Assembly: GCF_017565405.1 (NCBI RefSeq)
Contig: NZ_JAGEKR010000015.1
Span: 62,001 to 126,000 of the forward strand
From: Allobranchiibius sp. CTAmp26
Lineage (GTDB): Bacteria > Actinomycetota > Actinomycetes > Actinomycetales > Dermatophilaceae
DNA length: 64,000 nt
Direction: 5' to 3'
Shown here piece by piece: positions 16,612 to 25,239 of this stretch (within the stretch, counting starts at the first letter, position 1; each line of letters starts with the position of its first letter). The notes under the pieces were generated by a model. That model did not search any database, was not told the origin of the DNA, and was given only the letters and a program-made list of their open reading frames with translations. A program made the translations under genes and the position numbers.

Positions 16612-18282
16612 TCAGGGACGCAGGTTGCCGCCGAACTTGCGGATCGGGTTGATGATCGCGGCACCCGCGCGGTAGGTGATCGAGCGGCGCAGGTCCTCGG
16701 CCGAATCCTGCAGGATGCGCTGCTGTTTCACCGCCAGCTCCAACTCCTTACGGTGCCGCTCGGCACGTGCGCGCATCTCCCGTTCGCGCACGTTGAGCCG
16801 CTCCTCGAACCAGCGCGAGCGCGATGCCAGCGCCTGGTTGGTCTCGGTGAGCCGCTCGACCACGGCCAGCAGACCGGAGACGTCGTGGGCGGGCAGACCG
16901 GCCGGTTCGTCGGCGGCAGGCAACAGACCTTCGGGTACGTCGTCAGCGGGCAGCCCGACCATCGCACCCAGCGTCGCCAGCATGGTGGTGTCGTCGGTGG
17001 CCGCCGGCCAGGGGTGCCGCGAACCGCGCGCCCGGATGACGAGCACGAGATCGGCGAGCGCAGCCCACGTCGCGTCGTCGACCGGGCGGTCGTCCTCGGC
17101 CGGGGCCAGCACCTGGAAGCCGTCCTCGTCCAGCACGACGTTGTCGACCCGGGTGTCCGCCACATCGCGGGGCAGCACACCGTCCGTCGCGCGCCCGACC
17201 AGCCACCCCCGGTACCGCACCAGGAGTGCCCGCAGCCCAGCGACGTCCTGCGCCGCGCATGCGTCGAGCGCCACGCCCGAGAGCGATTCGGCGCGGGCAC
17301 TGACCGGCACGACGGCGTCGGGAGCGCCCGGCACCCGGCGCAGCACCCGACCGTCCGCATCGGTGTACGTCGCGACCCGACCGGCTGCGTCGTCCGCGAG
17401 GATGCAGGCGCCGTCGTACGCGTCCACCGGGGTCGGCCCGGCGATGAGCACCCAGCCCGAGCAGAGCTGGGGCAGACGCCCGGACAGCACGGCGGCCCGG
17501 GTCATCCGGCTGGGATCGGCACCGACCCGGCGGTAGGCCGGTGAGCCCAGCGTGAGCGCGCCGAGCAGGGTGGTCAGCTCCGGCGAGAGGTGGTCGATCC
17601 CGCTGACGAGGACGGTCTGCTCCTGCCAGGTGGGCAGCGCACCCAGCACCTGCACCGAGCCCAGATCGGCCGCGACCTCGGTCAGGGCTTGCAGCGACCG
17701 CGGGCGACTCGCGTCGAAGGTCGTGGTCACCGACCAGTCCTCGTCGTGGTCGCTGGTGTAGCGGGAGTGCAGGCTGGTGATGCGCTGCAGGCCGAGCTCG
17801 TTCTCGACGCCGAGGAGCAGCCGGCCGCCGGGAGCCACCAGACGGCGTACCCCGTCGTAGACCTGCGCCCACGTCATCGGCTCGCTCTCCGGCGACCAGA
17901 TGCGGGTGACGTCGTCCAGCGCCACGACCAGGTCGTAGGGCTCGGGCTGCTGCAGCAGGGTCGCCGCGCTCGCGCACTGCACCTCGACCGACTCGTGCTC
18001 CAGGAGCGCGTTGCCGATGGTGACGGCGTCGGGGATCGAACGGGTGATGACGCTGAGGTGGGAGACCTGCGGCGCGAGCCCCGTGATCAGGTCCAGCGAG
18101 TGCGGACCGACAACGGCGACCCGGTGCCCGGGCTGCACCAGCTCCTGCACGAGAGCCCGCTGCGCGGCGCTCCCGCCGGCGGGGTGGTGCTCCAGGTCGG
18201 ACCAGTTCTGCATGGCCCCGGGGCCGAGCTGCACGTTGTGCGGGCGGCTGGTGCCGCCCGCGGGGAGCGCCGTGGTGGTCAT
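16612..18282 (-). CDS. Methyltransferase-like protein with kinase-like lobe and coiled coil (family A, copy 3)
   Basis: 556 residues. The methyltransferase-like part is clear (HRVAVVGPHSLDLITGL, YDLVVALDDVTRIWSPES, RLVAPGGRLLLGVENELGL). The middle has a segment like a protein-kinase/APH catalytic loop (DTRVDNVVLDEDGFQVLAP) followed by an RGSRHPWP block shared with its paralogs. The C-terminal ~110 residues are a coiled coil (ERLTETNQALASRSRWFEER) ending in a basic tail. Start ATG overlaps the stop of the LQHGW-family gene upstream (ATGA). WbdD-like function, that is capping and measuring a polysaccharide chain, is inferred. The stop lies 6 nt beyond the tandem repeat array. Confidence 0.65.
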   Translation of the reverse strand: MTTTALPAGGTSRPHNVQLGPGAMQNWSDLEHHPAGGSAAQRALVQELVQPGHRVAVVGPHSLDLITGLAPQVSHLSVITRSIPDAVTIGNALLEHESVEVQCASAATLLQQPEPYDLVVALDDVTRIWSPESEPMTWAQVYDGVRRLVAPGGRLLLGVENELGLQRITSLHSRYTSDHDEDWSVTTTFDASRPRSLQALTEVAADLGSVQVLGALPTWQEQTVLVSGIDHLSPELTTLLGALTLGSPAYRRVGADPSRMTRAAVLSGRLPQLCSGWVLIAGPTPVDAYDGACILADDAAGRVATYTDADGRVLRRVPGAPDAVVPVSARAESLSGVALDACAAQDVAGLRALLVRYRGWLVGRATDGVLPRDVADTRVDNVVLDEDGFQVLAPAEDDRPVDDATWAALADLVLVIRARGSRHPWPAATDDTTMLATLGAMVGLPADDVPEGLLPAADEPAGLPAHDVSGLLAVVERLTETNQALASRSRWFEERLNVREREMRARAERHRKELELAVKQQRILQDSAEDLRRSITYRAGAAIINPIRKFGGNLRP

Positions 18283-19145
18283 GCGGTCACAACTTCCTGG
18301 TCGATCGCCTCGGTCAAGGCCCATTCGTCCTGCCACCCGAACACCTCGCGCAGCTCCTCCGGCGACATCATCGCGTCCCGGCCAAGTTCGCGGTCCGCGA
18401 TCCGGCGGGCGACCTCCACGTCGGTGTGTTTGCCGTGCAGGTCGTGGAAGGTCCACTCGAGCAGCTGCTCGCCGTTGAAGCCGTCCTTGACCCCGATGAA
18501 CTCCATCGGGTCGCCGTACACCGCCGGCTCCAGCCCGAGAGCGGCGCCGTAGAACGTGGCGGTCGAGAGCCGGTTGGACGCCACCCGCGTGTGCCGGCGC
18601 AGCTCACGCAGCTGCCGGTGCAGGAAGTCGTGGTTGCCGCCGGTCCAGAAGGTGCCGCGCTTGCCGTGGCAGATCACCCGGAAACCGGCGTCCTCGTACT
18701 TGGCGCGGATCTGCGGCTGCTCGAACTCCACGTAGTACAGGCACATGGTGACCGGCCCGGGCTCGGTCTCCTTGATCTCCGCGATGAGGCGGTCGTGGTC
18801 GCCGCTCACACCCTCGTAGTCGGCCGTGCCGTGGAACGGGTACCAGATGGTGCCTTCCGGCTCGGGTGCGTCCGGCTCGGGAGGCAGCATGCCGTCGAGG
18901 TAGAGGAACGGGCTGCCGGTCACGACGTAGTCCCGCCAGCCGATGGCCTGGCCGCGGCGGCGGCACACGTCCGACCACACGAACCGCGCGAACCCCTTCG
19001 GCGGGTTGTGCCCGTACCCGAAGCCGTGCACGAAGGTCCACCCGTGCTGCAGGATCCCGTTGATGCGAGGCGGATTGGTCCCGTCGAGGCCGCAGTACGC
19101 CGCGAAGATGTGCGCGTGCCCGTACCAGTGGTTGCTGGAGTCCAT
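18279..19145 (-). CDS. LQHGW-family protein (family B, copy 2), GT-B-like, unknown function
   Basis: 288 residues. Conserved blocks: NHWYGHAHIFAAYCGL, NGILQHGWTF, FVWSDVCRRRGQAIG, VVTGSPFLYL, TIWYPFHG, CLYYVEFEQP, GFRVICHGKRG, a SNRLSTATFYGAALGL segment and AVYGDPMEFIG. The C-terminal pattern of Ser-Asn near a small-residue helix followed by a YGDP turn resembles the donor-binding half of GT-B glycosyltransferases, but no named family is recognised. Cytoplasmic by sequence. It is followed by a family A gene (4-nt overlap) and preceded by another family B gene (stop one base before its ATG), so the three form a minus-strand unit. Confidence 0.65.
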   Translation of the reverse strand: MDSSNHWYGHAHIFAAYCGLDGTNPPRINGILQHGWTFVHGFGYGHNPPKGFARFVWSDVCRRRGQAIGWRDYVVTGSPFLYLDGMLPPEPDAPEPEGTIWYPFHGTADYEGVSGDHDRLIAEIKETEPGPVTMCLYYVEFEQPQIRAKYEDAGFRVICHGKRGTFWTGGNHDFLHRQLRELRRHTRVASNRLSTATFYGAALGLEPAVYGDPMEFIGVKDGFNGEQLLEWTFHDLHGKHTDVEVARRIADRELGRDAMMSPEELREVFGWQDEWALTEAIDQEVVTA

Positions 19146-19146
19146 G

Positions 19147-19971
19147 TCAGGCGAATTTATCCCATGACAACGCGTGCGCGAGCAACGCGGGCGGCAGCGT
19201 CAGGTCCAGTCCGAGCTCGGCGCAGGCGACCTCCCGCGCCGCGTGCTCGGGGACCTGCACCTGGTGCAGCGTCGGGAACAACCGCCGCTGACGTTCCACG
19301 CCGCCGAGCACCGCGTGATCGCCGGCGAGCACCATCGGGTCGCCGTACACGCCGGTAGAGAGCCCGAGCGACGAGGCGTACAGCAGCGCCGACCCCATCC
19401 GGTTGCTGACGGCACGCCGGTGATTGCGCAGCTCCAGCAGCTGGCGGTCCAGGAAGTCGGCATCGCCGCCGACGTACATGTGGCCGCGCCGCCCGTGCGT
19501 GATCACCCGGAATCCCGCCTCCTCGTAGACCCGGCGCACGGCGGGCTTCTCGTGGTCGCTCCAGTAGAGGCAGGCGGTCAGCGGCACGTCGCCCTCGACG
19601 CGGCGGATCTCGGCGGCGTACGCCGCGTGGTCCCCCACGACGTCCTGCTCCTCCCAGCCGTGGAACGGGTAGACGATCGTGCCGCGCGCGTCGGGGAGGA
19701 CCGTGCCCTGCAGGTCGTGCAGCTTCAGCAGATAGGCCCACGGCGAGCCGATGACGACATAGTCGCGCACTCCCAGGGACCGCCCGCGGCGCGCGACGGA
19801 GTGCGACCACACGAGTTTGGGGTAGCCCGGGACGAACTCGTGGCCCACCGCGAAGCCGTCGTGGGTGTTCCAGCCGTGCTGCAGGTAGCCCCAGATGTAC
19901 GGCGGAGTGCTCAGCCCGCAGTACCGGGCCAGGATGGCGGCGTGTCCGTAGAAGACGTTGGCGTGGTGCAC
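19147..19971 (-). CDS. LQHGW-family protein (family B, copy 3)
   Basis: 274 residues from the GTG at 19,969-19,971, chosen because the paralog at 22,993 begins with the same HHANxFYGHA sequence right after its Met; the frame is open upstream to 20,220 but without family similarity. Blocks seen: WGYLQHGWNTHDGFAVG, LVWSHSVARRG, IGSPWAYLLKL, TIVYPFHGWEEQ, VRRVYEEAGFRVITHGRRGH, SNRMGSALLYASSLGL, GVYGDPMVLAG. It is very close to the copy at 22,007. It diverges from family A copy 4 (20,126), so the pair share a 154-bp control region. Function unknown; GT-B-like fold is inferred. Confidence 0.65.
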   Translation of the reverse strand: MHHANVFYGHAAILARYCGLSTPPYIWGYLQHGWNTHDGFAVGHEFVPGYPKLVWSHSVARRGRSLGVRDYVVIGSPWAYLLKLHDLQGTVLPDARGTIVYPFHGWEEQDVVGDHAAYAAEIRRVEGDVPLTACLYWSDHEKPAVRRVYEEAGFRVITHGRRGHMYVGGDADFLDRQLLELRNHRRAVSNRMGSALLYASSLGLSTGVYGDPMVLAGDHAVLGGVERQRRLFPTLHQVQVPEHAAREVACAELGLDLTLPPALLAHALSWDKFA

Positions 19972-20057
19972 GGCGGTCAGCCGTCCGCCACCAGGTGCAT
20001 CCCGTGACCATATCCAGACAGGCTGGTCCGCGGCTGAGCGTCCGCCGGATGCTCGTC

Positions 20058-20063
20058 TAGGCT
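20058..20063 (+). promoter_or_regulatory. Possible -10 box upstream of family A copy 4
   Basis: TAGGCT about 60 nt before the TTG start. With the hairpin and AAAGGA downstream this would give a leader of roughly 55 nt. No clear -35. Confidence 0.3.
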
Positions 20064-20078
20064 GTCCGCTGGCCGCGG

Positions 20079-20097
20079 CGTCACCGGGAGGGTGACG
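20079..20097. other. Perfect 7-bp hairpin in the leader of family A copy 4
   Basis: Arms CGTCACC (20,079-20,085) and GGTGACG (20,091-20,097) with a 5-nt loop, between the divergent genes and 28 nt before the TTG start. It could be an operator or a leader hairpin. Confidence 0.4.
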
Positions 20098-20125
20098 GCG
20101 ATCCATCGAAACAAAGGACCTGCAG

Positions 20126-21985
20126 TTGCAGCCGTACCAAGTCGACGAGTCCACGGGCAGCCGGCTCATCGGCGGCGACATGCTCGCCTGGGCCGACCTG
20201 CCCGCCGTGCCGACGCTCACCGCTGTCGGCTACCTCATGTCGCGGGTGGCACGCCTGCAGGATGCGGCTTCGGTGCTGCTCCTCGGCCCGCGGGCCGGGT
20301 CGCTGCTCGCCGGCCTTCCGACGCATCTCAAGGTCGACGTGCTCGTCCGCGGACTCCCCGATGCCCGCGCCCTGTCCGCGCTCAGCGGACTGCGCAGCCA
20401 CCTCAACGTGTACTGCGGCGGCTTCGACTTCTTCGACCCGTCCGCGGCGTACGACCTCGTCGTGTGCCTCGACGGTCCCGAGGTGCTGCAGACCCCGGAC
20501 TCCCAGGGCATGTCGCACGCCGAGGCGCTGTCCCGCTGCGCACGGTTCACGAACCTGGACGGGTTGCTGATCGCGACGATCTCCAACCAGCTCGGCCTCG
20601 ACCACCTCTTCCGGCTCGAGATGCGCAGCATGTACGACGCGGACGACCAGTGGTACCGCGGTGCCCCGGGCTTCGACGTCCGCCGTCCGTACCCGCGTGA
20701 GCTCGGCGACCTGCTGGAGCAGGCGGGCCTGCGTGCCTCGTCGCGGTACTGCGTCTTCCCGTCGCCGACCGAGCCCTCGCTGCTCGCGTCGACCGACGTC
20801 CTCGACGATCCGCTGGTCGGCGGGCACCTCTCCGCCTTGATCCACGCGACCGAGGGCCGCCACTTCTCCGAACGTCCGTCCCTGGTCGACCCCTACCAGC
20901 TCTCGCGCACCATGATCGATGCCGGGATGGCGTTCGACCTGGCCCCGCTGTGGCTGATCGTCGCGCAGCGCAGCGAGGCGTCGATCGACAGCGGACCCGT
21001 CCTGCCGTCGGTGATCGCCGGCGAGGACGGCACGCTGCCGGAGTGGACCGCCGTCAGCACGATGTCCTCGACGCCCGACGGCTGGGCCCGCGGCGTGCAC
21101 TCGCCCCAGAACACCAGCGAGATGACCGAGCGCCGCGTGGGGCGCGACCTGTCCATCGTGGGCCAGAGGGTCCCGACCGGTCGCATCCTGGAAGCCGTGC
21201 TACGCGAAGCGTGCGCCGGCGGCAACATCGCCACGATCCGGCGGATCGTGCAGGGCTACGCCGAGTGGTTGACCGACGCGGACCGGTGGTCGGGCACGGC
21301 CGGCCGACGGCGTTTCTTCGCGACGCCCGACAACGTGATGCAGGGCGCCGACGGGGACTTCGACGTCTTCGACCCCAGCTGGTACTGGGCCGAGCACATC
21401 TCCGCCGACCTCAGCGTCCAGCGCGGTCTGCGGGTCTTCGCCCGACGCCTCCTGCGGTCCGGCGGTGAGCACCCCTGGAAGCCCGACATCAGCCCGGACG
21501 CCCTGGCCCAGACGCTCTGCGTCATGGCCGACCTCCCATGGTCGTCGGGGACCTCCAACGAGATCGCCTCCCGCGAGGCGGAGTTGCAGGTGGCGGTCTT
21601 CGGCGGTGACTCCCTGGCGGAGAACCAGTCGTTCACCACCAACTTGGAGTCCGGAGTGTCCCAGTTCTCCTCCACGCCCGGACCCTCCCGCGGGTACCGC
21701 GAGAGCCTGGATCTCACGGGGCGGATGTCCTCGGAGCTGTTCGACCGCGGGGGTCAGGTCGTGTGGCTGGAGAGCACCGTCCGGCAGCGCGACGTGCAGG
21801 TCGGGGAACTGGAGAACACCCTGGCGTCCGTTCGCGCGTCCGTCAGCTTCAAGATCGGCCGCGGCGTCACGCTGCCCGGTCGCGCCGTGGTCAAGTCCGG
21901 GCGCCGTGCAGCGCTCTCGGCGCTTCCTCCCGGCATCATGTCCAAGGTCGAGCGGGCGATACGGGGCCTGTCGGCGCGGCGCTGA
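20126..21985 (+). CDS. Methyltransferase-like protein with kinase-like lobe and coiled coil (family A, copy 4)
   Basis: 619 residues, the longest copy. The TTG start is supported by AAAGGA 7-8 nt upstream. Order: methyltransferase-like domain (SVLLLGPRAGSLLAGLPTH, AYDLVVCLDGPEVLQTPDS, HLFRLEMRSMYDADDQW), then a kinase-C-lobe-like stretch (FATPDNVMQGADGDFDVFD) followed by WYWAEHISADLSVQRGLR and FARRLLRSGGEHPW, and a C-terminal helical region (QVVWLESTVRQRDVQVGELE) with a basic end. The PDN and DVFD spacing matches the N and D of kinase-type phosphotransferases better than in the other copies, so this one is the best candidate for an active enzyme. It diverges from family B copy 3. Substrate unknown. 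Confidence 0.65.
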   Translation: MQPYQVDESTGSRLIGGDMLAWADLPAVPTLTAVGYLMSRVARLQDAASVLLLGPRAGSLLAGLPTHLKVDVLVRGLPDARALSALSGLRSHLNVYCGGFDFFDPSAAYDLVVCLDGPEVLQTPDSQGMSHAEALSRCARFTNLDGLLIATISNQLGLDHLFRLEMRSMYDADDQWYRGAPGFDVRRPYPRELGDLLEQAGLRASSRYCVFPSPTEPSLLASTDVLDDPLVGGHLSALIHATEGRHFSERPSLVDPYQLSRTMIDAGMAFDLAPLWLIVAQRSEASIDSGPVLPSVIAGEDGTLPEWTAVSTMSSTPDGWARGVHSPQNTSEMTERRVGRDLSIVGQRVPTGRILEAVLREACAGGNIATIRRIVQGYAEWLTDADRWSGTAGRRRFFATPDNVMQGADGDFDVFDPSWYWAEHISADLSVQRGLRVFARRLLRSGGEHPWKPDISPDALAQTLCVMADLPWSSGTSNEIASREAELQVAVFGGDSLAENQSFTTNLESGVSQFSSTPGPSRGYRESLDLTGRMSSELFDRGGQVVWLESTVRQRDVQVGELENTLASVRASVSFKIGRGVTLPGRAVVKSGRRAALSALPPGIMSKVERAIRGLSARR

Positions 21986-22006
21986 GCGCCGGCCGACGGC
22001 GGCGCC

Positions 22007-22993
22007 TCAGATCAGGGCGGTGTCGTCGGCCGGGGATCCCGGTGCGGGCTCCGGATCGGCCATCACCTGGTCGTCGGTGGGGATCCGGGCAAGCTTCTCG
22101 TGCCCCTTCATGCCCGACCCGGCCATCATCGACAGACTCGCCAGCGGCGCCGTCCCCGGGACGGCCTGACGCGCGTCCTCCCAGCCGAGCACCGAGCGCA
22201 GCTCGCGCGGGGTGAGCAGGACGTCCTGACCGAGCTCGTACCGGGCCAACCGCTGCGCGTAGTCGCGGGGTACGAAGGGCTGATGCAGCTGCTGGTAGAG
22301 ACGGATCTGCTTCTCCCGGCCGCCCAGCGCCGCGCGCTCGGCCTGCAGGATCATCGGATCGCCGTAGATGCCGATGTCCGCGCCCACGCTCGCGCCGTAG
22401 ATGAGCGCGCTGCCGAGCCGGTTGCTGACGACCCGCTTGTGCCGGCGCAGCTCGTCCAGCTGCTTGTCCAGGAAGTGCACGTCGGTGCCCTTCCACATGT
22501 GTCCGCGGTAGCCGTGGCTGATCACCCGGAACCCGGCATCCTCGTACGACCGGCGCACCGAGGCGTCCTTGAACTCGTTCCAGTACAGACAGATGGTGAT
22601 GGGCACATCGCCCTCCACCCGGCGGATGTCACGCACGTAGGAGTCGTGACTGCCGATGACGTTCTGCTGCTCCCAGCCGTGGAACGGGTAGACGATGGTG
22701 CCCTCGCGCTCCGGCTCGGGCGTGTCGCCGTAGCGTTCCTCGGATTTCAGCAGGTACGCCCACGGCGAGCCGACCACTTCCACGTCGCGCAGCCCGGTCG
22801 CCCAGGCACGGCGGGCCACCGAGTCCGCCCACACGAACTTGGGGAAATTGGGCGCGAAGTAGGTGCCCACCGCGAAGCCGTCGTGGGTGTTCCAGCCGTG
22901 CTGCAGGTAGCCCCAGATGCGCGGCACCTCGGCCAGCCCGGCGTACCGGGCCAGGATGTGGGCGTGTCCGTAGAAGTGGTTCGCGTGGTGCAT
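22007..22993 (-). CDS. LQHGW-family protein (family B, copy 4)
   Basis: 328 residues. Starts MHHANHFYGHAHILARYAGL and carries WGYLQHGWNTHDGFAVG, FVWADSVARRAW, VGSPWAYLL, TIVYPFHGWEQQ, CLYWNEFKDASVRRSYEDAG, SNRLGSALIYGASVG and IYGDPMILQAERAALGG, then RYELGQDVLLTPRELRSVLG. A 45-residue tail absent from the other copies follows. Its ATG comes one base after the stop of pseC, so it belongs to the pseB-pseC operon; this is the firmest link between the family and pseudaminic acid. The stop is 21 bp from that of family A copy 4 (convergent). Function unknown; a glycosyltransferase using the product of this pathway is one possibility. Confidence 0.65.
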   Translation of the reverse strand: MHHANHFYGHAHILARYAGLAEVPRIWGYLQHGWNTHDGFAVGTYFAPNFPKFVWADSVARRAWATGLRDVEVVGSPWAYLLKSEERYGDTPEPEREGTIVYPFHGWEQQNVIGSHDSYVRDIRRVEGDVPITICLYWNEFKDASVRRSYEDAGFRVISHGYRGHMWKGTDVHFLDKQLDELRRHKRVVSNRLGSALIYGASVGADIGIYGDPMILQAERAALGGREKQIRLYQQLHQPFVPRDYAQRLARYELGQDVLLTPRELRSVLGWEDARQAVPGTAPLASLSMMAGSGMKGHEKLARIPTDDQVMADPEPAPGSPADDTALI

Positions 22994-22994
22994 C

Positions 22995-24128
22995 TCAACC
23001 CCGGAAGAAGGTGGCGATCAGGTCGATGACCTTGTCGACGTCATCGTCGCGCAGGTCGGAGAACATCGGCAGACTGAGCTCCTGCTCGGAATAGGTCTCG
23101 GCCACCGGGCACATGCCGCGACGGTAGCCGCGGTCGGCGAAGTAGGGCTGCCAATGCACCGGAATGTAGTTGACCTGGACCAGGATGCCCTGGGAGCGCA
23201 GGTGATCGAACAGCTCGCGGCGACGACCGTCCCGGATCCGCAGGGGGTAGAGGTGCCACATCGGGTCGGCCTCGGGGCGGTGCCCGGGCAGTCGCAGTTC
23301 CTCGATCCCGGCGAGCCCCGCGTTGTAGCGGTCGGCGATCTGCTGACGACGGGTCTTGAACTGCTGCAACCGCTTCAGCTGGTTGGAACCGAGGGCGGCG
23401 AGCACGTCGGGCAATCGGTAGTTGAGGCCGAGCTCGGAGATCTCGTAGTACCAGGCGCCGGGCGACTCGTGCCGCAGGTCCGCCTCGTCGCGCACCATGC
23501 CGATGCCCTTGAACCGGCGCGCGCGGTCCGTGACCTCCTGGTCGAGTGCGACCACTGCACCGCCCTCGGCCGTGGTGAGGTTCTTGGTCGGGAAGAAGGA
23601 GAACGTCGTCACGTCGGCCATCGAGCCGACCGCGACGCCGTCCAGCGCGCCGCCGATGCTGTGCGCGGCGTCCTGCAGCAGCAGTGCGCCGGCGTCGTGC
23701 GCGACCTTCGACAGGGCCGGCGCGTCGATGGGGTGTCCGCCGAAGTCGACGCCGGCGATCACCTTGGTACGCCCGGTCACGGCCGCTTGCGCGGCCTCGG
23801 GGTCGAGGTTGCCGGTGTCCTCGGACACGTCGGCGAAGACCACGTCGGCGCCCTGCCAGATCGCGCAGGTCGCGGTCGCGAGGAAGGTCAGCGGCGTCGT
23901 GACGACCTCGTCGCCCGCGCCGATGCCGAGACCGGCGTACGCCGTATGCAGCGCCGCGGTGCCCGAGCTGACCGCCACTGCGGATCCGCTCACCCCGGCG
24001 ACGCGGGCGATGTCGTCCTCGAACCGGCTGACCGCCGGACCGGTGGTCAGCCAGTCACCGCGCAGCACCTGCGCGACGGCCTCGATGTCCGACTCGTCGA
24101 TCGACTGACGTCCATATGGGACGACCAT
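22995..24128 (-). CDS. pseC: UDP-4-amino-4,6-dideoxy-L-AltNAc aminotransferase (PseC)
   Basis: 377 residues, normal for the DegT/DnrJ/EryC1 family. The start MVVPYGRQSIDESDI and GDWLTTGPAVSRFE are characteristic of PseC. The PLP lysine is Lys182 (FFPTKNLTTAEGGAV), with SSGTAAL and the QDAAHSIGG phosphate/ring contacts. It transfers an amino group from glutamate to the 4-keto sugar made by PseB. Its ATG overlaps the TAA of pseB by one base (TAATG), so the two are tightly coupled; the frame is open upstream only because it lies inside pseB. No oddities in length or active site were seen. Confidence 0.93.
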   Translation of the reverse strand: MVVPYGRQSIDESDIEAVAQVLRGDWLTTGPAVSRFEDDIARVAGVSGSAVAVSSGTAALHTAYAGLGIGAGDEVVTTPLTFLATATCAIWQGADVVFADVSEDTGNLDPEAAQAAVTGRTKVIAGVDFGGHPIDAPALSKVAHDAGALLLQDAAHSIGGALDGVAVGSMADVTTFSFFPTKNLTTAEGGAVVALDQEVTDRARRFKGIGMVRDEADLRHESPGAWYYEISELGLNYRLPDVLAALGSNQLKRLQQFKTRRQQIADRYNAGLAGIEELRLPGHRPEADPMWHLYPLRIRDGRRRELFDHLRSQGILVQVNYIPVHWQPYFADRGYRRGMCPVAETYSEQELSLPMFSDLRDDDVDKVIDLIATFFRG

Positions 24129-25117
24129 TAAATACCCGACTCGAGCACCTTGCGGATGTCCTCGGCGGAGTACCACAGGTCGTTCTTGTCCGAGGAGCAG
24201 TGGAAGCCTTCCGGCACCCGGACGGCGTCCTTGATCGGCTGGTAGCCCCAGGTGCCGAGCTCGGGCTCGAGGACGTAGTACTTGCCGTCCATCACGATGA
24301 CCGCGCGGCGCCCCTCCTCCGGGCTGATCATCTCCTCGTGCAGCTTCTCGCCGGGCCGCAGGCCGATGTCGTGCATCTTCGCGCCGGGCGCGACGGCCTG
24401 CGCCAGGTCGGTCACCATGTGCGAGGGGATGTGCGGCACGACCAGCTCGCCGCCCTGCATCATGTCGAAGGTGTCGAGCACCATCTGCACAGCGTCGGGC
24501 AGGGTGATCAGGAAGCGCGTACAGCGCAGGTCGGTGATCGGCAGCGACTCCCCCGCGGCGTGCAGCGCGCGGAACTTGGGGATGATCGAGCCGCGCGAGC
24601 CGGTGACGTTGCCGTAGCGCACCACGGCGAACCGGCTGGGGTACGCCGCGGCGTAGTGGTTGCCGAGGATGAAGAGCTTGTCGGCGGTCAGCTTCGTCGC
24701 GCCGTAGAGGTTGATCGGGCTGGAGGCCTTGTCCGTCGACAGCGCGACGACCTTCTGCACACCGGAGTCGATGGCGGCCTCGACGACGTTCTGGCTGCCG
24801 AGCACGTTGGTCTTGACGAACTCGAACGGGTTGTACTCGCCCGTGTCGACCTGCTTCAGCGCGGCGGCGTGCACCACGTAGTCCACCTGGTGCATCGCGC
24901 GCTTGAGGCGGTCCAGGTCGCGCACGTCGCCGATGAACCAGCGCAGCCGCGGGTCGTCGCCGAACAACTGACGCGCTTCCCACTGCTTGAGCTCGTCGCG
25001 TGAGTAGATGACCACCCGCTTCGGGCCGACATCGGCCAGCAGTCGGGTGATGAACGCCTTGCCGAAAGATCCGGTGCCACCGGTGACGAGGATGGACGAA
25101 CCTTCAAGAATGCTCAC
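24128..25117 (-). CDS. pseB: UDP-GlcNAc 4,6-dehydratase, 5-inverting (PseB)
   Basis: 329 residues. NAD(P) loop VTGGTGSFGK (residues 11-20), SRDELKQWEARQLF, HAAALKQVDTGEYNPFE, LSTDK (126-130) followed by ASSPINLYGATK (131-142), and YGNVTGSRGSIIPKF are all classical for PseB. It starts the pathway in the cytoplasm by converting UDP-GlcNAc to the 4-keto-6-deoxy-L-altrose sugar. The start chosen is the GTG of VSILEGSSILV, with CAGGAG 8 nt upstream; 18 further open codons upstream lack similarity. It diverges from pseG with 122 bp between them. Confidence 0.94.
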   Translation of the reverse strand: MSILEGSSILVTGGTGSFGKAFITRLLADVGPKRVVIYSRDELKQWEARQLFGDDPRLRWFIGDVRDLDRLKRAMHQVDYVVHAAALKQVDTGEYNPFEFVKTNVLGSQNVVEAAIDSGVQKVVALSTDKASSPINLYGATKLTADKLFILGNHYAAAYPSRFAVVRYGNVTGSRGSIIPKFRALHAAGESLPITDLRCTRFLITLPDAVQMVLDTFDMMQGGELVVPHIPSHMVTDLAQAVAPGAKMHDIGLRPGEKLHEEMISPEEGRRAVIVMDGKYYVLEPELGTWGYQPIKDAVRVPEGFHCSSDKNDLWYSAEDIRKVLESGI

Positions 25118-25227
25118 TCTGGCGACTCCTGCTGCACTGACCGTGGGTGGACGTTGACGTCGGCGTGACACGGCCGGCGTACCGCACCGCGATGCGGACC
25201 GCGACCGGCGCAGACCAGCGACGAGGC

Positions 25228-25233
25228 TAGCAT
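25228..25233 (+). promoter_or_regulatory. Leaderless-type -10 box for pseG operon (TAGCAT)
   Basis: TAGCAT ends 6 nt before the ATG at 25,240; no Shine-Dalgarno is present. Confidence 0.5.
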
Positions 25234-25239
25234 TCCGGG

